Source of the DNA: Antedon mediterranea
Lineage: Eukaryota > Echinodermata > Crinoidea > Comatulida > Antedonidae
Reading direction: 5' to 3'
Length of the DNA stretch: 64,000 nucleotides
Assembly (NCBI RefSeq): GCF_964355755.1
Contig: NC_092672.1
Span: 30,190,501 to 30,254,500, forward strand
The position numbers and the translations under genes were made by a program. This document shows, piece by piece, positions 44,575 through 56,241 of the stretch. The notes under the pieces are model-generated. The model had not been told where the DNA came from. It saw only the letters and a program-made list of their open reading frames with translations, and did no database searches. Numbering within the stretch: position 1 is the stretch's first letter; every line of letters begins with the position of its first letter.

Positions 44575-47500
44575 ACAAACCTATGATGGTTATAGGCTAA
44601 AGTTAACTTTGCAGATAACTGAAATAAGAACCAAACATCTATCGATTAATCAATATTATTAACAAGAATGTTTTTTGTTTGTTTTTTTTTGTTTACCGTA
44701 TAGGCATAATACATGTGACGAGGCAAGAGCTATTGATGGGGTATTTTTTCTTTCCCCCATGTACGTCCGCCTCCCCCCCCCCCCCATTTAAAAAGCTTCA
44801 AATTTAGAACTCGGCCTACTTAAATTATTAAATCAATACAATCTAAACATTATTCTTTCTTTATTCTTTTTTTTTTTTTTAGTGCGTCTGGTTTTAGAAT
44901 AAGAGTTTTGAATAGTGAAAATGATCTTGTTGGTGTACAAGGAACTATCAGTTATGGTCTTCCAATCTCTTCACTAAATGGGAGAAAATCCTATTTTAGT
45001 GTGATTTTCCGTTTAGTATTGTTTGTTGTATATATGGAATTTGTATTTTGAATTAAGTGATTAATTAATTAATACAAACAATAAGCACAGCTAATCAATG
45101 TAAAAAAATTTGGCATCATACATAATTAATCCGAAATAAAATGCCGATGATTTTGTAAAAGAAACGAATTGAAGAAAAGGTATTGAGTGTGTTAATGTTG
45201 CGCTACTCAGGAACAACATGTCATTGATAATGATCAAGAAGAATATTTAAAACTGAAATGCAATTCTTGATGACAAGCCTATGTACAACAACTCTACTAT
45301 TATATTATTATGCCTGCGGGACAAAGTACACGCACATGTTAGTCCTTTTCTTGTAATACTGTTTTAAAATATATGTTCTTTTCGCCACACCAGTTATTGA
45401 TTTTTCTGCAACTTTGTATTTTGCTTCTATTATATTTAATCAGCTCACGATGTATTTTTATTTTCTTTGCTGGGATCATCCAATGAAATACTTATTCTAC
45501 CGTTGCCGTTGTCATGGATACCTATTATTGTTCAAATATATGGTCATATAATATTATGACGTAATTTCGCCGGTAATACATAGTATACGTTTTTAAGAAA
45601 CAGGTTGAAAGATTAATTTTAGAGCCGGGCGGCCATAAACAGTCATAAACATATCAATTTATTTCCACAATATAACATATAATATACAAAAAAATAATGA
45701 TAAACTAGTTATAAATAAAATTGCATATATATACAATGAAAATTAGTTCAGTCATGGTTGGGATGGGGGGGATCATAGACCTAAGTCAGAAAGAATTTAA
45801 GTTCGACATTAAATTATTATATAACATTAAATAAGAAAGAAAAAAAATACATAAACTAATAATATATAAAAGAAAGCAAAGCAATAATTTCTATTTAATA
45901 ACTTTATCCATGGCAGATACAGGATGTTGAGATTTATTCTAATTTAAGCCCATTTCATTTGGATCCTAATGTTATAGGAGAGAATATGTAAAGTCTTAAC
46001 ATGCAAATGAGTAGGCCTAGTGTAAAAAAGACTTATTTTCTAGTATTATATACTCTACAACATTCATATTCATATTCATTTATTATCCAGAAAAAATAAA
46101 AACAAAATACAAAAAGCAAAACAAACAAAAACAAGCATAGAAAAACGCAGGACACTATCCTGGCGGATTGTCAAAAAGCAAAAAAAATCGATAAAATGTA
46201 CTCCTTTAATGAGTACATGCGAAAATCTACCTATGGTTTCATCCAACGTATGTTGAACAGTGTTAATATCCTTGTTGCTTGTGTTTGCAAACATATATGC
46301 TCCATAACTCCAAAATGTATTGTAAATAGAGAAGCATTCTATACTTAAGTTTAGAGTTTACGATTGTTCTTTTTCTGTTTATAAGTTTATTAATATGGAT
46401 GATATTTCGGAAATAAAAAGAAATTTAATTAAATTTAATTGAATTACACTGTTTCAGGCAAACAAGGTTTGTATCCACTGGGTTAGTGTTATAGTGCTAT
46501 GTCACGGTTTTCGTCTATAATTAGACAGACGATACAAAGGCGCGATAAGGGCGGACAGGTCAAAGCGAAATTCTATACGCTAATTTCCATTATCATTAAA
46601 TCGCATTAAACGAAGATCGGAATAAAATTCTCATTGTTATCGTTGCCGAAGGATCGATAATTGCTTGTTATTATTTAGCTGATATTATCGATCTGTATAG
46701 ATATTGGAGAAGTGCGTGTTTTAGCGAAACAGATAGAGGGCGTGCACCATGCATGTCACGATCAGGACGATCAAGAAAAAAGCATGATGTCGCTCAAAGA
46801 AGGAAATTTGATTACGACTATTTAACATTCTAGCTAAGAAAAATTTAAATAAAAAATTAAAGAAAAACAACCGACAGCAAACCGAAAAAAACTTTTTAGC
46901 TGAAACGAATATTAAAAGATAGGCCTAATGTTATCAACTTTACAAGAAATTTAAAAATATATTCAAAACAATATTAATTTTAACTTATAACATTATTGAT
47001 ATTGTTTAAATGAATTATTATCCAACGACTCGTCGGATTTTGCTGGTTGTTGTCGATAGGATTTATACAGATTTTCTGTTTAATTTTATTAAATTTTCAA
47101 TTTAAAAAATGAACATTTCACACAGCTAATGACGTAATAATACGAAAATATTTTCTATAATCTTTTAACCTCAGAATGTGTAATATCATTTAAATATCCA
47201 TTGTGCAATAAAAGTGGGCTGTCCCAACAAAAGAGAAAACAATTGTTGTGTTTTCGCTTGCGCCATGTCTATATGCCAAAAAATTAATAAAAATGCATCA
47301 ATTTCGACCTACATAAAAGTCTCGTCTGGGTTTTTCAAATTTGTAACACCGTAGAAAATTATTCGCTGAGAATTCTAAATGACATGGCGCATGACCTTAA
47401 CATCATACTATCTGTCAATATACCATTGCTTTATAACGAGAAAGTAATTGGTTAGGTTTAGCCGGTTTGTGGCCGCTTTTAAAACGATACCAACAACTCC

Positions 47501-47589
47501 CTGGCCACACGTGAAGGAATGTTTACTGAAGAATTTAAACCAGTGGGAATTATGTTGTCTGCCGTCGACACAGCTCAGTTCGGCGTGTG
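44575..47589. other. Gene-free stretch
   Basis: No gene found. A minus-strand retroposon tail is seen at about 46065-46090 (CATTCATATTCATATTCATT). C-, T- and A-runs occur near 44776, 44867 and 45840. The rest is unassigned AT-rich sequence. Confidence 0.35.
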
Positions 47590-48240
47590 TTGGACCAGAC
47601 GTTGAATTCACATGCAGGCAGAGATATTGTTTACGTTTAGGATCAGACGATAATCTTACGCGTGGGATCAAACGTTAAAGGTACGTAAGTTTAATAACGC
47701 AATATATTTAAGAGTTGAATCAATCGGACGTGTAACTGTTGGCAGAGACGATTATTGTACGACGGTTTAGGATTAGACTAGTCTACACGTGAGATCAGAA
47801 AAGTACACGTTGGATTAACGCGGCAGATTTACGTGTTGATTCAGGCGGAAATGACGCGTTGAATAACGATAAAGTCACGCGTGGAATCAACATATTCTTA
47901 GTTTTTACGTTTTTACGCAGAAGGGATTACGTTTACGATCAGACGATAATTGTTGAACGCGTTAGACAATACGTTGCCAGCAAAGACAAGTGTCTACACT
48001 ATCAAACCAATTTGACAAAGAAAGTGTGATGTACCCAAATAAAGTAGTGATATGACATCATGGTTGTCCATATACGAACACATTACTTTTTTTCACATAA
48101 AGTTTGATAGTGTAACAGCTTTAGTTTAGAACGGGACCAGACGATCATTTTACGTGTTGAATAACAAAGATGATTATCAGACGACAAACGATTTTACATT
48201 TTTGTGATCAGACGATTTAACGTTTTGTTTCAGATTGTAA
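47590..48240. repeat. Degenerate GATCAGACGAT motif cluster upstream of WFDC1
   Basis: GATCAGACGAT or close forms recur at about 47641, 47934, 48133 (GACCAGACGAT), 48176 (TATCAGACGAC) and 48208, usually followed by TTACG(C/T)G(T/G)-type text. Spacing is irregular. It may be a decayed minisatellite or a clustered regulatory array. A MITE at 47990-48123 interrupts it. Confidence 0.45.
47990..48123. mobile_element. AAGCTCTGTC MITE, copy 7
   Basis: GTGTCTACACTATCAAACCA to AAGTTTGATAGTGTAACAGC. Both outer tips are eroded. Confidence 0.6.
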
Positions 48241-48263
48241 GCGCGCTCAAATTCAGGGATCTC

Positions 48264-48350
48264 ATTGGAGAAGAGCCAACGTAGTACATTCCGTAGTAAA
48301 TTTCATTGGACCCTCATATAAGGGAGGACGGTTAGTAGAGTTCTCAACTT
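48264..48350 (+). promoter_or_regulatory. Candidate core promoter of the WFDC1-like gene
   Basis: Reversed CCAAT words (ATTGG) at about 48264 and 48305 precede CATATAAGGG, in which TATAAG is at 48317-48322. A start near 48345-48350 would give a 5' leader of about 170 bases before the ATG at 48519. Inferred from sequence only. Confidence 0.4.
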
Positions 48351-48518
48351 TTATGACGATACAATCTGTCTGCGTGTTTTAAACATTTAAATTGCGATTC
48401 ATTCGGTCTTTATCAGAGTGCTGGCGTGAAAAACTGTTTTTATAACTTCGCATAGGCCTGCTTACTATTCTGTGTGAGCAGTTAGGTGGTCTCGTACGCA
48501 CACTACAATACATTGAAA

Positions 48519-51500
48519 ATGCATGTGAGTGCGGTGTTTTTAGGAGTATACCTACTTGTGCTGATTGAAACTGGCAACTCTCGATCACATCACCACAAAC
48601 ATCATAGGAACATATGTAATGTAAGTATTAAAGACATTATTGTTGTTTAAGCTTGGTTCTTACTAGAGCCGCTAGGCAAGGATACGTAAAGTAAGTGATT
48701 TGACCAATCACAAGCGATGGATTTATTCAAATGTACTTTGTAATCAAGTCCGATTTAGCAGGACCAACATTCACATCAACAAATGAATAACAGGTTATCA
48801 TCTATTGTAATGATGATTTCCAATCACTAAAATTCATTGTAAAATTCCTCCTACAAAGGTATACTGTAGTAGCTATACTACTACTACTAGGCCTAAAGCC
48901 AAATCATCATCCAGGGATAATTGAGCCTACACTATAGTAAAATATATCAAACAGCATGCACATACGTTCTTTAGAAAATTAATTATTTTACGCCAAAAAA
49001 AATGAGGAAAGCAAATTTCATCTCTAAGGGAGGGGACGATAAACAATTAATATTTTTGTTATGGCCTCATTCAAGCCTCCCTCAATATCAAATGTTCTTA
49101 TAACAAAAAGTGTACTTTATAATAATGAAGCCCACCGGTAAGAAGTCACGATTATCCATCCAGGGGTCAGGTCAAGCATGCAGATATAATGTCAAGTTTA
49201 AATTACAGAAATGAACAGATACAAGATAAGCCATCGTCTGCTTGGCGGTATCTGATCATCACATTAGCCTTAGGTTACCAGACACCTGTGGTGATTACCT
49301 GAATGGGTTATTGTCTTCGTATTAAGTTTGATGAGACAAGATAACGTACACTAACTCAACGTCACTAAACAAATCAACTTGAACTTTGGACTTCATTAAG
49401 TAGTGACAATGTAACTTAGTGGTAAAATGGTGGGTTCAATTCAGGTAATGGTGAGTTCAATTCAGGTAATGGTGGGTTCAATTCAGGTAATGGTGGGTTC
49501 AATTCAGGTAATAGTGGGTTCAATTCAAGTAATGGGTGGGTTCAATTCAGGTAATGGGTGGGTTCAATTCAGGTAATGGTGGGTTCAATTCAGGTAATGG
49601 TGGGTTCAATTCAGGTAATGGGTGGGTTCAATTCAGGTAATGGTGGGTTCAATTCAGGTAATGGCGATGGGTTCAATTCAGGTAATGGGTGGGTTCAATT
49701 CAGGTAATGGTGGGTTCAATTCAGGGAATGGGTGGGTTCAATTCAGGTAATGGTGGGTTCAATTCAGGTAATGGGTGGGTTCAATTCAGGTGATGGTGGG
49801 TTCAATTCAGGGAATGGGTGGGTTCAATTCAGGTAATGGTGGGTTCAATTCAGGTAATGATGGGTTCAATTCAGGTAATGATGGGTTAAATTCAGGTAAT
49901 GGTGGGTTCAATTCAGGTATAGGTGGGTTCAATTCAGGTAATGGTGGGTTAAATTCAGGTAATGGTCGGTTCAATTCAGTAAATGGTGGGTTCAATTCGT
50001 GGCCAGGTTATAGGCCCATTTACACTAGGACGATAACGATCGACGATAAATTAGAAAGGTTTTTGTTCTAGAACTACAGGATAATCATTTCACGATATTA
50101 TTGCTCTTACTAATCATGACGTCATTTGATTGGACGTGGGAAAATATCGTTTTCATAAAAGCAAGCATAGATGGTCATTCTATAGTTCTAGAATGAAACG
50201 TTTTTTCTTCTTTCTTTCTTCTTCTTTCTTTTGTTGTACGTTTTGTCAAGTATGAAAAAAAGCATATTTGTCTATTTATCGTCGATAAATGTAAATGGGC
50301 CTTAACCGATATTTCATACACAATAAAGGCATACAAAAGCTCTATACACTTTCTGACGATTTAAACTAAGGTAGTCCAACAACATGATTCTGAGCACCGT
50401 TAGATCAAAGATTGTATGTGTAGTTGCGACACGATCAGTTTCATCGCTCCCACCCCGCCTAAACAAACCAGAAACAATATACTTGGTACTTTAACCGCTA
50501 GCATATGAATTGCGCAGCCAATCATAAGATCAAAGGACTTTTACGCGTATACAGTGCGAGCTCAGAATCCTGTTTTTAGATTGCCGTGTTTTAACCAGAG
50601 AAGCCTCCTCGCCCCTCATGGCAGCGATAGCAGGCCTTAACCTATTTCAAAATACAATTTCACAATTTCTTCCCTAAATCCCAATTTATAAATATAAGGG
50701 ATAACCAAATTACCCAGAGGAGGCCCTATGTCATTTCCGTTTCCATTAATTGGAAAATGAAATTATGCCAATTCAACTCATATTTTAAAATATGTAGGAC
50801 TGTATCAAGGCAAAATAAATAAATGTAAACGAAATTTAGATTTAAGATTGAATAGTCAAATGTTATTTCCCATAAAACATGAAACAGTTCTATTTCGAAA
50901 AAATAATGAATAAAGAGTGTTTCTTCTCGACTCATATTCCCCTTCTTCATAAAAGCGTCCAAACGGGCCTTTAGATTAGAATTCGTTTATTTTATACAGT
51001 ACCACTATAATACCACAGAAAACAACGGTAATTTACTCGGTCGGCCCGAGAAATATCTTTTGAACTATAGGCCTATAGTTTTTATAGTTTAAAAAACATT
51101 ATAGTTTAAAGATGCACTGTCCCCCTGAAAAAATAATTCTTAAATTTTTGTTGAATATGCCATTTTAATGTCACCTAATAATTATCCGCTTTGACCAAAA
51201 ATTGGATCGAAAAAAAATGCATTTACCGAAAAATAAAGTGAGTAAAGCAAAAAATATCCAAATTGGCTACAAGCCAATGGGTTTTTGATTGAATTTAACA
51301 ATTTATTTTGTCATTTTATAAGTGAAAACATTAATTGTTTCCCTTTTTTTCTACGGAAGTGATTAAATTGATTAAATCTACACATTACTATTCAAAGTAA
51401 CTAACTATTATTATGTTTTCGGGGACAATACATCTTTAAAAGTAAGAATATTGTTGAAGTAAAAACATATTTTGTCTTACCATGTCTACTCTAAATAATT

Positions 51501-54500
51501 ATGACGTGTTTCGAGTCGATTACAGCAACATGTTATCTATAATAAACATCTCAGCACCATATATCATGATTTGTCTCTCAGGAATTCTGCGGTCCATGCA
51601 ATATGTTTACAAAACACATGCAGGCCTAGCTGATCATTATTTTGACAAGTAGGACAGTTCAAACAAACAACCTCAAATGGTGGTCTATATTGTCCCTAGG
51701 TACGCATAAAAAGTTGTAGGCCTACATTAGAGATGGTCATGATCCAAAATAACGAGGATGCTGAGACCTGAGATGAGCTGAGCCCCCACAACTTAATCCC
51801 ACTCTTCTAGGACATAATTCGATCTCTGGGTTACATTGAACTAAGGCCATTTACACAGACAAATGGTAACGGTAAGCGCAGTGGAAAAAACAACGTAGTT
51901 TGTCCCACGTAGAATCTGTATGTATCCTGAGCGGAAACCACCCATTCATGAGTAATAACATAAGATTCTATATTATATTATTACCGTTACCGCTCGTCTG
52001 TGTAAAATGTAAATTCTTAAGTCCAAGAACCTGTTTAACCAATGTTATCGATAATTGGTCTATGAAGCTAACTTATCCGGGTAAATAATGCTTGGTTCCA
52101 TTACAGACACAATATACGGTAAGTGATTTGACCAATCATAAGCGATATCGTTGCTTGTCATTAGTCAACTCGCTTACGTTGTGTTTACGTTCTTGCGAAT
52201 TACGTTCTAGTGGAAACAAAGCTTAAAGACACAACGCAAGGATGTAACGCAACGTAAGTGATTTGACCAATCACAAGCGATGGATTATTCGAACTCGTTG
52301 CTTGTGATTATTCAACTCTTTTGCGTTGCGTCTACGTCCTTGCGTTTTGTCTCCAGTGAGAATCCCAAGCTCAAAGACACAACGCAAGAATGTAACGCAA
52401 CGTACGTGCTTTGGCCAATCACAAGCGGTGGATTATTCGAACTCGTTGCTTGTCATTGGTCAACCCGCTTGCGTTGCGTCTACGTCCCTGGGTTGCGTGT
52501 GGGAATTAACTAAGCCTGGGTTCAAACATAGTATAGCTAGAATTAGGTCTGATCAGGGGGGTATCACACATTGAACTAGATTTTGGCTTTAGATTTGTTG
52601 TGATGATAAGTCATTTAGGTCAAACAAGTAAGTGTGGCCTACCAAAACAGCCTTTGTATTGTTTATTATTACAGTAGTTGAATAAATTGCAACCCGGCAT
52701 TTGGATATTTTGGCCAACTCTGCATAGGGCAACCCAAAAATGTACAGAAAGGCCTACATTTGAGAATACGCAATAATTTATTCGTTGAATTAGAAGGGAA
52801 AGAGGAGGGTTGACAGAGGTGGGAATTAGGCTAGAAATGTATAATCTCATCGGTGCGAAATGTCACCCTTAATGGTACATTCAGGGTATATTATTATTAA
52901 TTCACATGATGTAGATACTTCTGAATGTAACTGCCTGGAATTGTTATTGGTAGCAAGTTAACTGAATGCAATTCAATTTGTTCAGAATGATTTTAATATC
53001 TTTTTCACACCTTTGTTCCAAGTAATTGGTAACTGGATCTCCATGTTGCTGATACTGAACCATATTGATGTTACGAATGAAAGATTCTTAGCCATTTGTT
53101 TTCATAATTTTGCTTTTGGTGGGGCAATGATTGACTGCTCGCGACAGAAGAAAACAAACTTTGCACTCATTAACATTTCGGAGCACTCCATATAACGACA
53201 GGCTTACGGTACACAAATTCACGATGAGATAGGGCCTATTCTTGTGAGGAATCACTCGAGAACTCGACAATTTTGTGTATTAAACAAACCCTTTTTCGGT
53301 CAATGAATGCTAGAAAACGAACGAAGTATATACGCCTAAATACCAGTGGCGTAGCGGCTATGAGCTCACTGGCTAAACCCGGGGGCCTCGGATCGGGCCC
53401 ATGAGCAGTGTCCAGAGTTAAAACACACATTAAAATAATATGTCGAAAAGGCCTCCAGCCTTGGCTGGTCACTTGGGGTTCCTGGGTTACACCACTGCCT
53501 AAATAAAGTTCCCATTAAGTTAATTTTCTATTTTTTCTGCAGAAACATAATACTAATGTTGACTGTTAATTTTAAATTCATCGGGTCGCCAAGGAATTGT
53601 ATTGCTGGTGATACACTAGCCGATCTGCCTTGTAGGAGATCACTTTGATTTAATTCTGACCTAATTCATGCAGCGTGGTGTCCCTTCACTTAAATATGTA
53701 GACGGCATTGTAGCAGCGGGAGTGAGTGAAAGCCAGAGAATAACATTCATTGATAAGACGTCTCATGATTTCTTGAAACAAAACTGTTTTGTTGAAATAC
53801 TATGATAGCTGCTTCTATAATTGACGACACAGTACGGCATTTCGGCTTTATTTTTCGATCTTTAATTTCGTCCAAATAAACAAAATATACAAATGAAACA
53901 AAACGAATAAAAAAGAAGTTAATTTTGAGATTGAAAACGGCAAATAAGTTAAATCAAAAAAATGGTTCATAAATCATTAAAAAAAATACACGTTTGCACT
54001 AAAACTACACACTCAACCTATATATACAGTAGATTCCCACTGTTCCGACACTAAAACTCTGTCTACACTATCAAACTTTATGACAAAAAAATTGGATGTG
54101 CCCATATGTGGACATCACATTTTTTTGTTGATGTCATATCACTACCATATTTGGGCACATCACTACCATATTTGGGCACATCACACTTTTCTGATAGTGT
54201 AGACAGAGCTTAAGAATCAGGTTCATGTTAAATTAAAAAAATAATTAATGATAAATTAAAGTACCACTGCAATTAAACTATAAAGAAATTGATAACGCTT
54301 AATTAGCACTGTTTGGCTACAATTATGTGCACACATGTGCTTGGCATGTTAGAAATTCCATGAAAATTCACTCTTTTCCCTGATTATTCTTCTTAATTTA
54401 TTTTTCCACAGCACGGAAGGCATCGTAGCAATATTGAGACCAATGAAGGAGAGTGTCCGCCGTCTACGAATGGAGGCAACACGCAAGAATGCAACACTTG

Positions 54501-55715
54501 TACGTGCCTAGCCGATTCACAGTGTGGACACGGTGAAAAATGTTGTCACAATGGTTGCGTTTACACGTGTATGGAAGTGATAACTCCTCCACTTGGTAAG
54601 AACATAACTTATCACTCAACTATATCGGGAAAGGGGCGATATTCAAGAAGAACCTCGCTCCCCGCAAGTGTCCGGTTTCAAGTATGACGAAAGTGGATGG
54701 TTTATGGTTATATATCACAGGAATCTCGCTCCCCGCCCCAACCATATTATTATATATTGTTTAACTATTTGAAAATAACAAACATTACTTAGTTATTCAC
54801 TCATTCTTTCAGTTTTTGATTGGCTAGAGGAACCAATTCGGCAGAGAACATCAGGTATTAACATTTTTATTTCTAAGATAAAAGGGCGTAGGCTGGTTTA
54901 GGCATGGGGCGAGATGCTAAAGATTAGAATATCGGATCAACAACGTCACAAGTAAGCTTTAAATGCGTGATACAGTGTAGGAGCATCGAAGACCAACTCC
55001 TAATGGAAGAGATGATGTCACAAGACAGACACGTACGACATTATTCTAGGCCGAAATTAGTAAAGAGATACATATTTTGGCACATATGGCGTTTCAGACA
55101 TGATGAGCTCATATTTTTGTAGTACTGTAGTATTCAGACAAAAATTGAAACGCCGACTGATGGACTGATTTAAACATAAAAGGTAATATCTACAGACTTG
55201 GGGCGAGTCTAGATTCTGAAAGTCATGGATATGTAACAAACATTATCATTTTCAATTCATAAATAGGAAAAGCCTGGCTTATCGATGGACCAGAAGACAA
55301 CTTAGCAGGTACGTTTTGAATTTTTACAAATTACAAGTTACTTCCACTCTTAGTCAATTATTTGAGGTTACCCATCTGGAGAGAGCAAAACAGAAGGGGG
55401 GGGGGGAACGTTGTGGGAGAAGAGTATTCTTCCCCTCATTTTCTGGAGATGTAAACACGAATCTAGGGGAGGGGTAACTGTTACTTGTTAGTTTCTTCCA
55501 TTTCCCTTTAAGTATTAAGGTATTTTTACATGTATTATATTTTAAATATCCTTCATTTAACAGAGGAGACATGCAGCACAAGTATATTTCCGGATGATGA
55601 TAGCCCGCCACTTGAGTGTCCGACAGGTTATGAATGCTTTATACAAGATGAGGGCGATGTTGAACACGGTGTCCCAAACAGAGGGGTGTGCGTCAAACAA
55701 TATACCAAGAAGTGA
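48519..55715 (+). CDS. wfdc1: WFDC1-like secreted WAP-domain protein, five exons
   Basis: Coding exons: 48519-48620, 54412-54595, 54813-54854, 55267-55308 and 55564-55715. They total 522 bp and 173 residues (human WFDC1 has about 220). Junction phases agree: 0, 1, 1, 1. Exon 1 encodes a signal peptide (HVSAVFLGVYLLVLIETG) and then a His/Arg-rich stretch. Exon 2 is the WAP four-disulfide core (GECPPS, CNTCTC, SQCGHGEKCCHNGCVYTC). Exons 3-5 carry text specific to WFDC1: VFDWLEEP, GKAWLIDGPED, CPTGYECFIQDEGDV and VPNRGVCVKQ. The human C-terminal extension is missing, because the protein stops at YTKK. WFDC1 (ps20) is a secreted growth-modulating protein in vertebrates; the function in this animal is unknown. 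Intron 1 is 5.8 kb and full of repeats. Confidence 0.87.
48648..48740. repeat. CCAAT-type hairpin MITE, left half
   Basis: AAGCTTGGTTCTTACTAGAG then AAGTAAGTGATTTGACCAAT and CACAAGCGATGGATT, matching the left arm of the family at 52221-52512. No right arm. Confidence 0.5.
49427..49998 (+). repeat. 21/22-bp minisatellite in WFDC1 intron 1
   Basis: About 27 units of TTCAATTCAGGTAATGGTGGG. Two unit lengths alternate irregularly (AATGGTGGG and AATGGGTGGG). The 22-bp units shift the reading frame, so the GFNSGNG-type peptide readable in the right part and its proline-rich mirror on the other strand are not taken as protein. Confidence 0.9.
50010..50306. repeat. GGCCCATTTACA-type MITE
   Basis: TIRs AGGCCCATTTACACTAG and ATGTAAATGGGCCTTAA. 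CGACGATAAATT and ATTTATCGTCGATAAAT also pair inside. A CT-rich microsatellite lies at about 50205-50232. Confidence 0.55.
50310..51105. other. Unassigned part of WFDC1 intron 1
   Basis: No exon signals matching the gene model. The 78-residue minus frame at 50726-50962 has no known feature. Confidence 0.35.
51110..51435. mobile_element. TTAA-target MITE (AGATG family), complete
   Basis: AGATGCACTGTCCCC at the left and GGGGACAATACATCT at the right pair at 13 of 15 positions. TTAA lies at 51106-51109 and 51436-51439. 326 bp. Best-preserved of the four copies. Confidence 0.7.
51844..52012. repeat. GGCCATTTACAC-type MITE, second copy
   Basis: GGCCATTTACACAGAC followed by GGTAACGGTAAGCG, mirrored by TTACCGTTACCGCTCGTCTG and TGTAAAATGTAAATTC. 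Ends resemble those of 50010-50306. Confidence 0.5.
52088..52512. repeat. Three CCAAT-type hairpin MITEs in tandem
   Basis: Three consecutive fold-back units (about 52088-52228, 52229-52372, 52373-52512). Each has (A/G)AAGTGATTTGACCAATCA-like text on the left and TTGCTTGT(C/G)AT(T/G)(A/G)(G/T)TCAAC-like text on the right. Units join at AAGCTTAAAGACACAACGCA and AAGCTCAAAGACACAACGCA. Confidence 0.65.
52515..53342. other. Unassigned part of WFDC1 intron 1
   Basis: No gene or clear repeat boundary. Contains several TAGGCCTAC-like words. Confidence 0.35.
53343..53497. mobile_element. hAT-type MITE with 8-bp target duplication
   Basis: Ends CCAGTGGCGTAGC and GGGTTACACCACTG, flanked by CCTAAATA at 53335-53342 and 53498-53505. 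The 8 bp duplication is the hAT signature. Related to the right end of 31331-33077. Confidence 0.7.
54052..54212. mobile_element. AAGCTCTGTC MITE, copy 8
   Basis: TAAAACTCTGTCTACACTAT to GATAGTGTAGACAGAGCTTA. An ATCACTACCATATTTGGGCAC segment is tandemly doubled inside. Confidence 0.75.
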
Positions 55716-56030
55716 TATATTAAATTTAATTTTAGTAATATTTATTTATACATTTTCATTAATATACAGTATTATTTTCTATTATAAAATAATTTCCAGA
55801 ATAATTACACCAGAAAAAACTAATTTATGTATTTTATTAAAACAAACGTACACTTTCCTGCTGGCTAGATTTTTTTTAAATCATTGATTATTTAAAATAC
55901 ACATTGTGATTTAATTAATTCTATTGCTTTCAATGTGGTATTTTCTTTCAAAGTGCTCCGTGAAAAGAAAGATGTTTATTTATTATTCTTTATACTGGGT
56001 AACATCTTCAGTTACAGACTAGTCTCTCAG
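55716..56030. other. WFDC1-like 3' flank
   Basis: AT-rich sequence after the stop codon. No canonical AATAAA was noted close by, so the 3' end is unresolved. Confidence 0.3.
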
Positions 56031-56130
56031 AGTTATGATCAGTAGCTGTGAGTGATAGTGGCTGTGTGTGTACTTGCAGATGCTACAGCTATGTGATTAC
56101 GGTTCCACTGTCTTAACTACTCAGCCACTC
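56030..56130 (-). repeat. tRNA-Ser/Leu-like fossil
   Basis: The minus strand reads GTGGCTGAGTAGTTAAGACA, an A-box-like start of class II tRNAs, but no B box follows in the expected place. It is a pseudo-tRNA or SINE head. A MITE abuts it at 56131. Confidence 0.3.
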
Positions 56131-56241
56131 AAGCTCTGTCTACACTATAAAACTAATTTGTCAAAAAAAGTGTGATGTGCCCATCACATTTGATATCCTA
56201 TTTGATATCCAATAACGTTTGATAGTGTAGACAGAGCTTTA
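56131..56241. mobile_element. AAGCTCTGTC MITE, copy 9
   Basis: AAGCTCTGTCTACACTATAA to GATAGTGTAGACAGAGCTTT. The interior is shortened to about 60 bp. Confidence 0.7.

Noticed and set aside
49427-49998. CRISPR-like regular array
   Set aside because: Units are contiguous with no unique spacers, and this is animal DNA.
49775-50071. 98-residue frame with GFNSGNG repeats, and a proline-rich frame opposite
   Set aside because: It is the minisatellite read through. 22-bp units elsewhere in the same array break any frame, and no start or splice context supports a protein.
55594-55887. 97-residue plus frame over the last WFDC1 exon
   Set aside because: Alternative frame of the real exon; the real frame reads the conserved cysteines.
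56030-56130. tRNA-Ser or tRNA-Leu gene
   Set aside because: Only the A-box half is recognisable.
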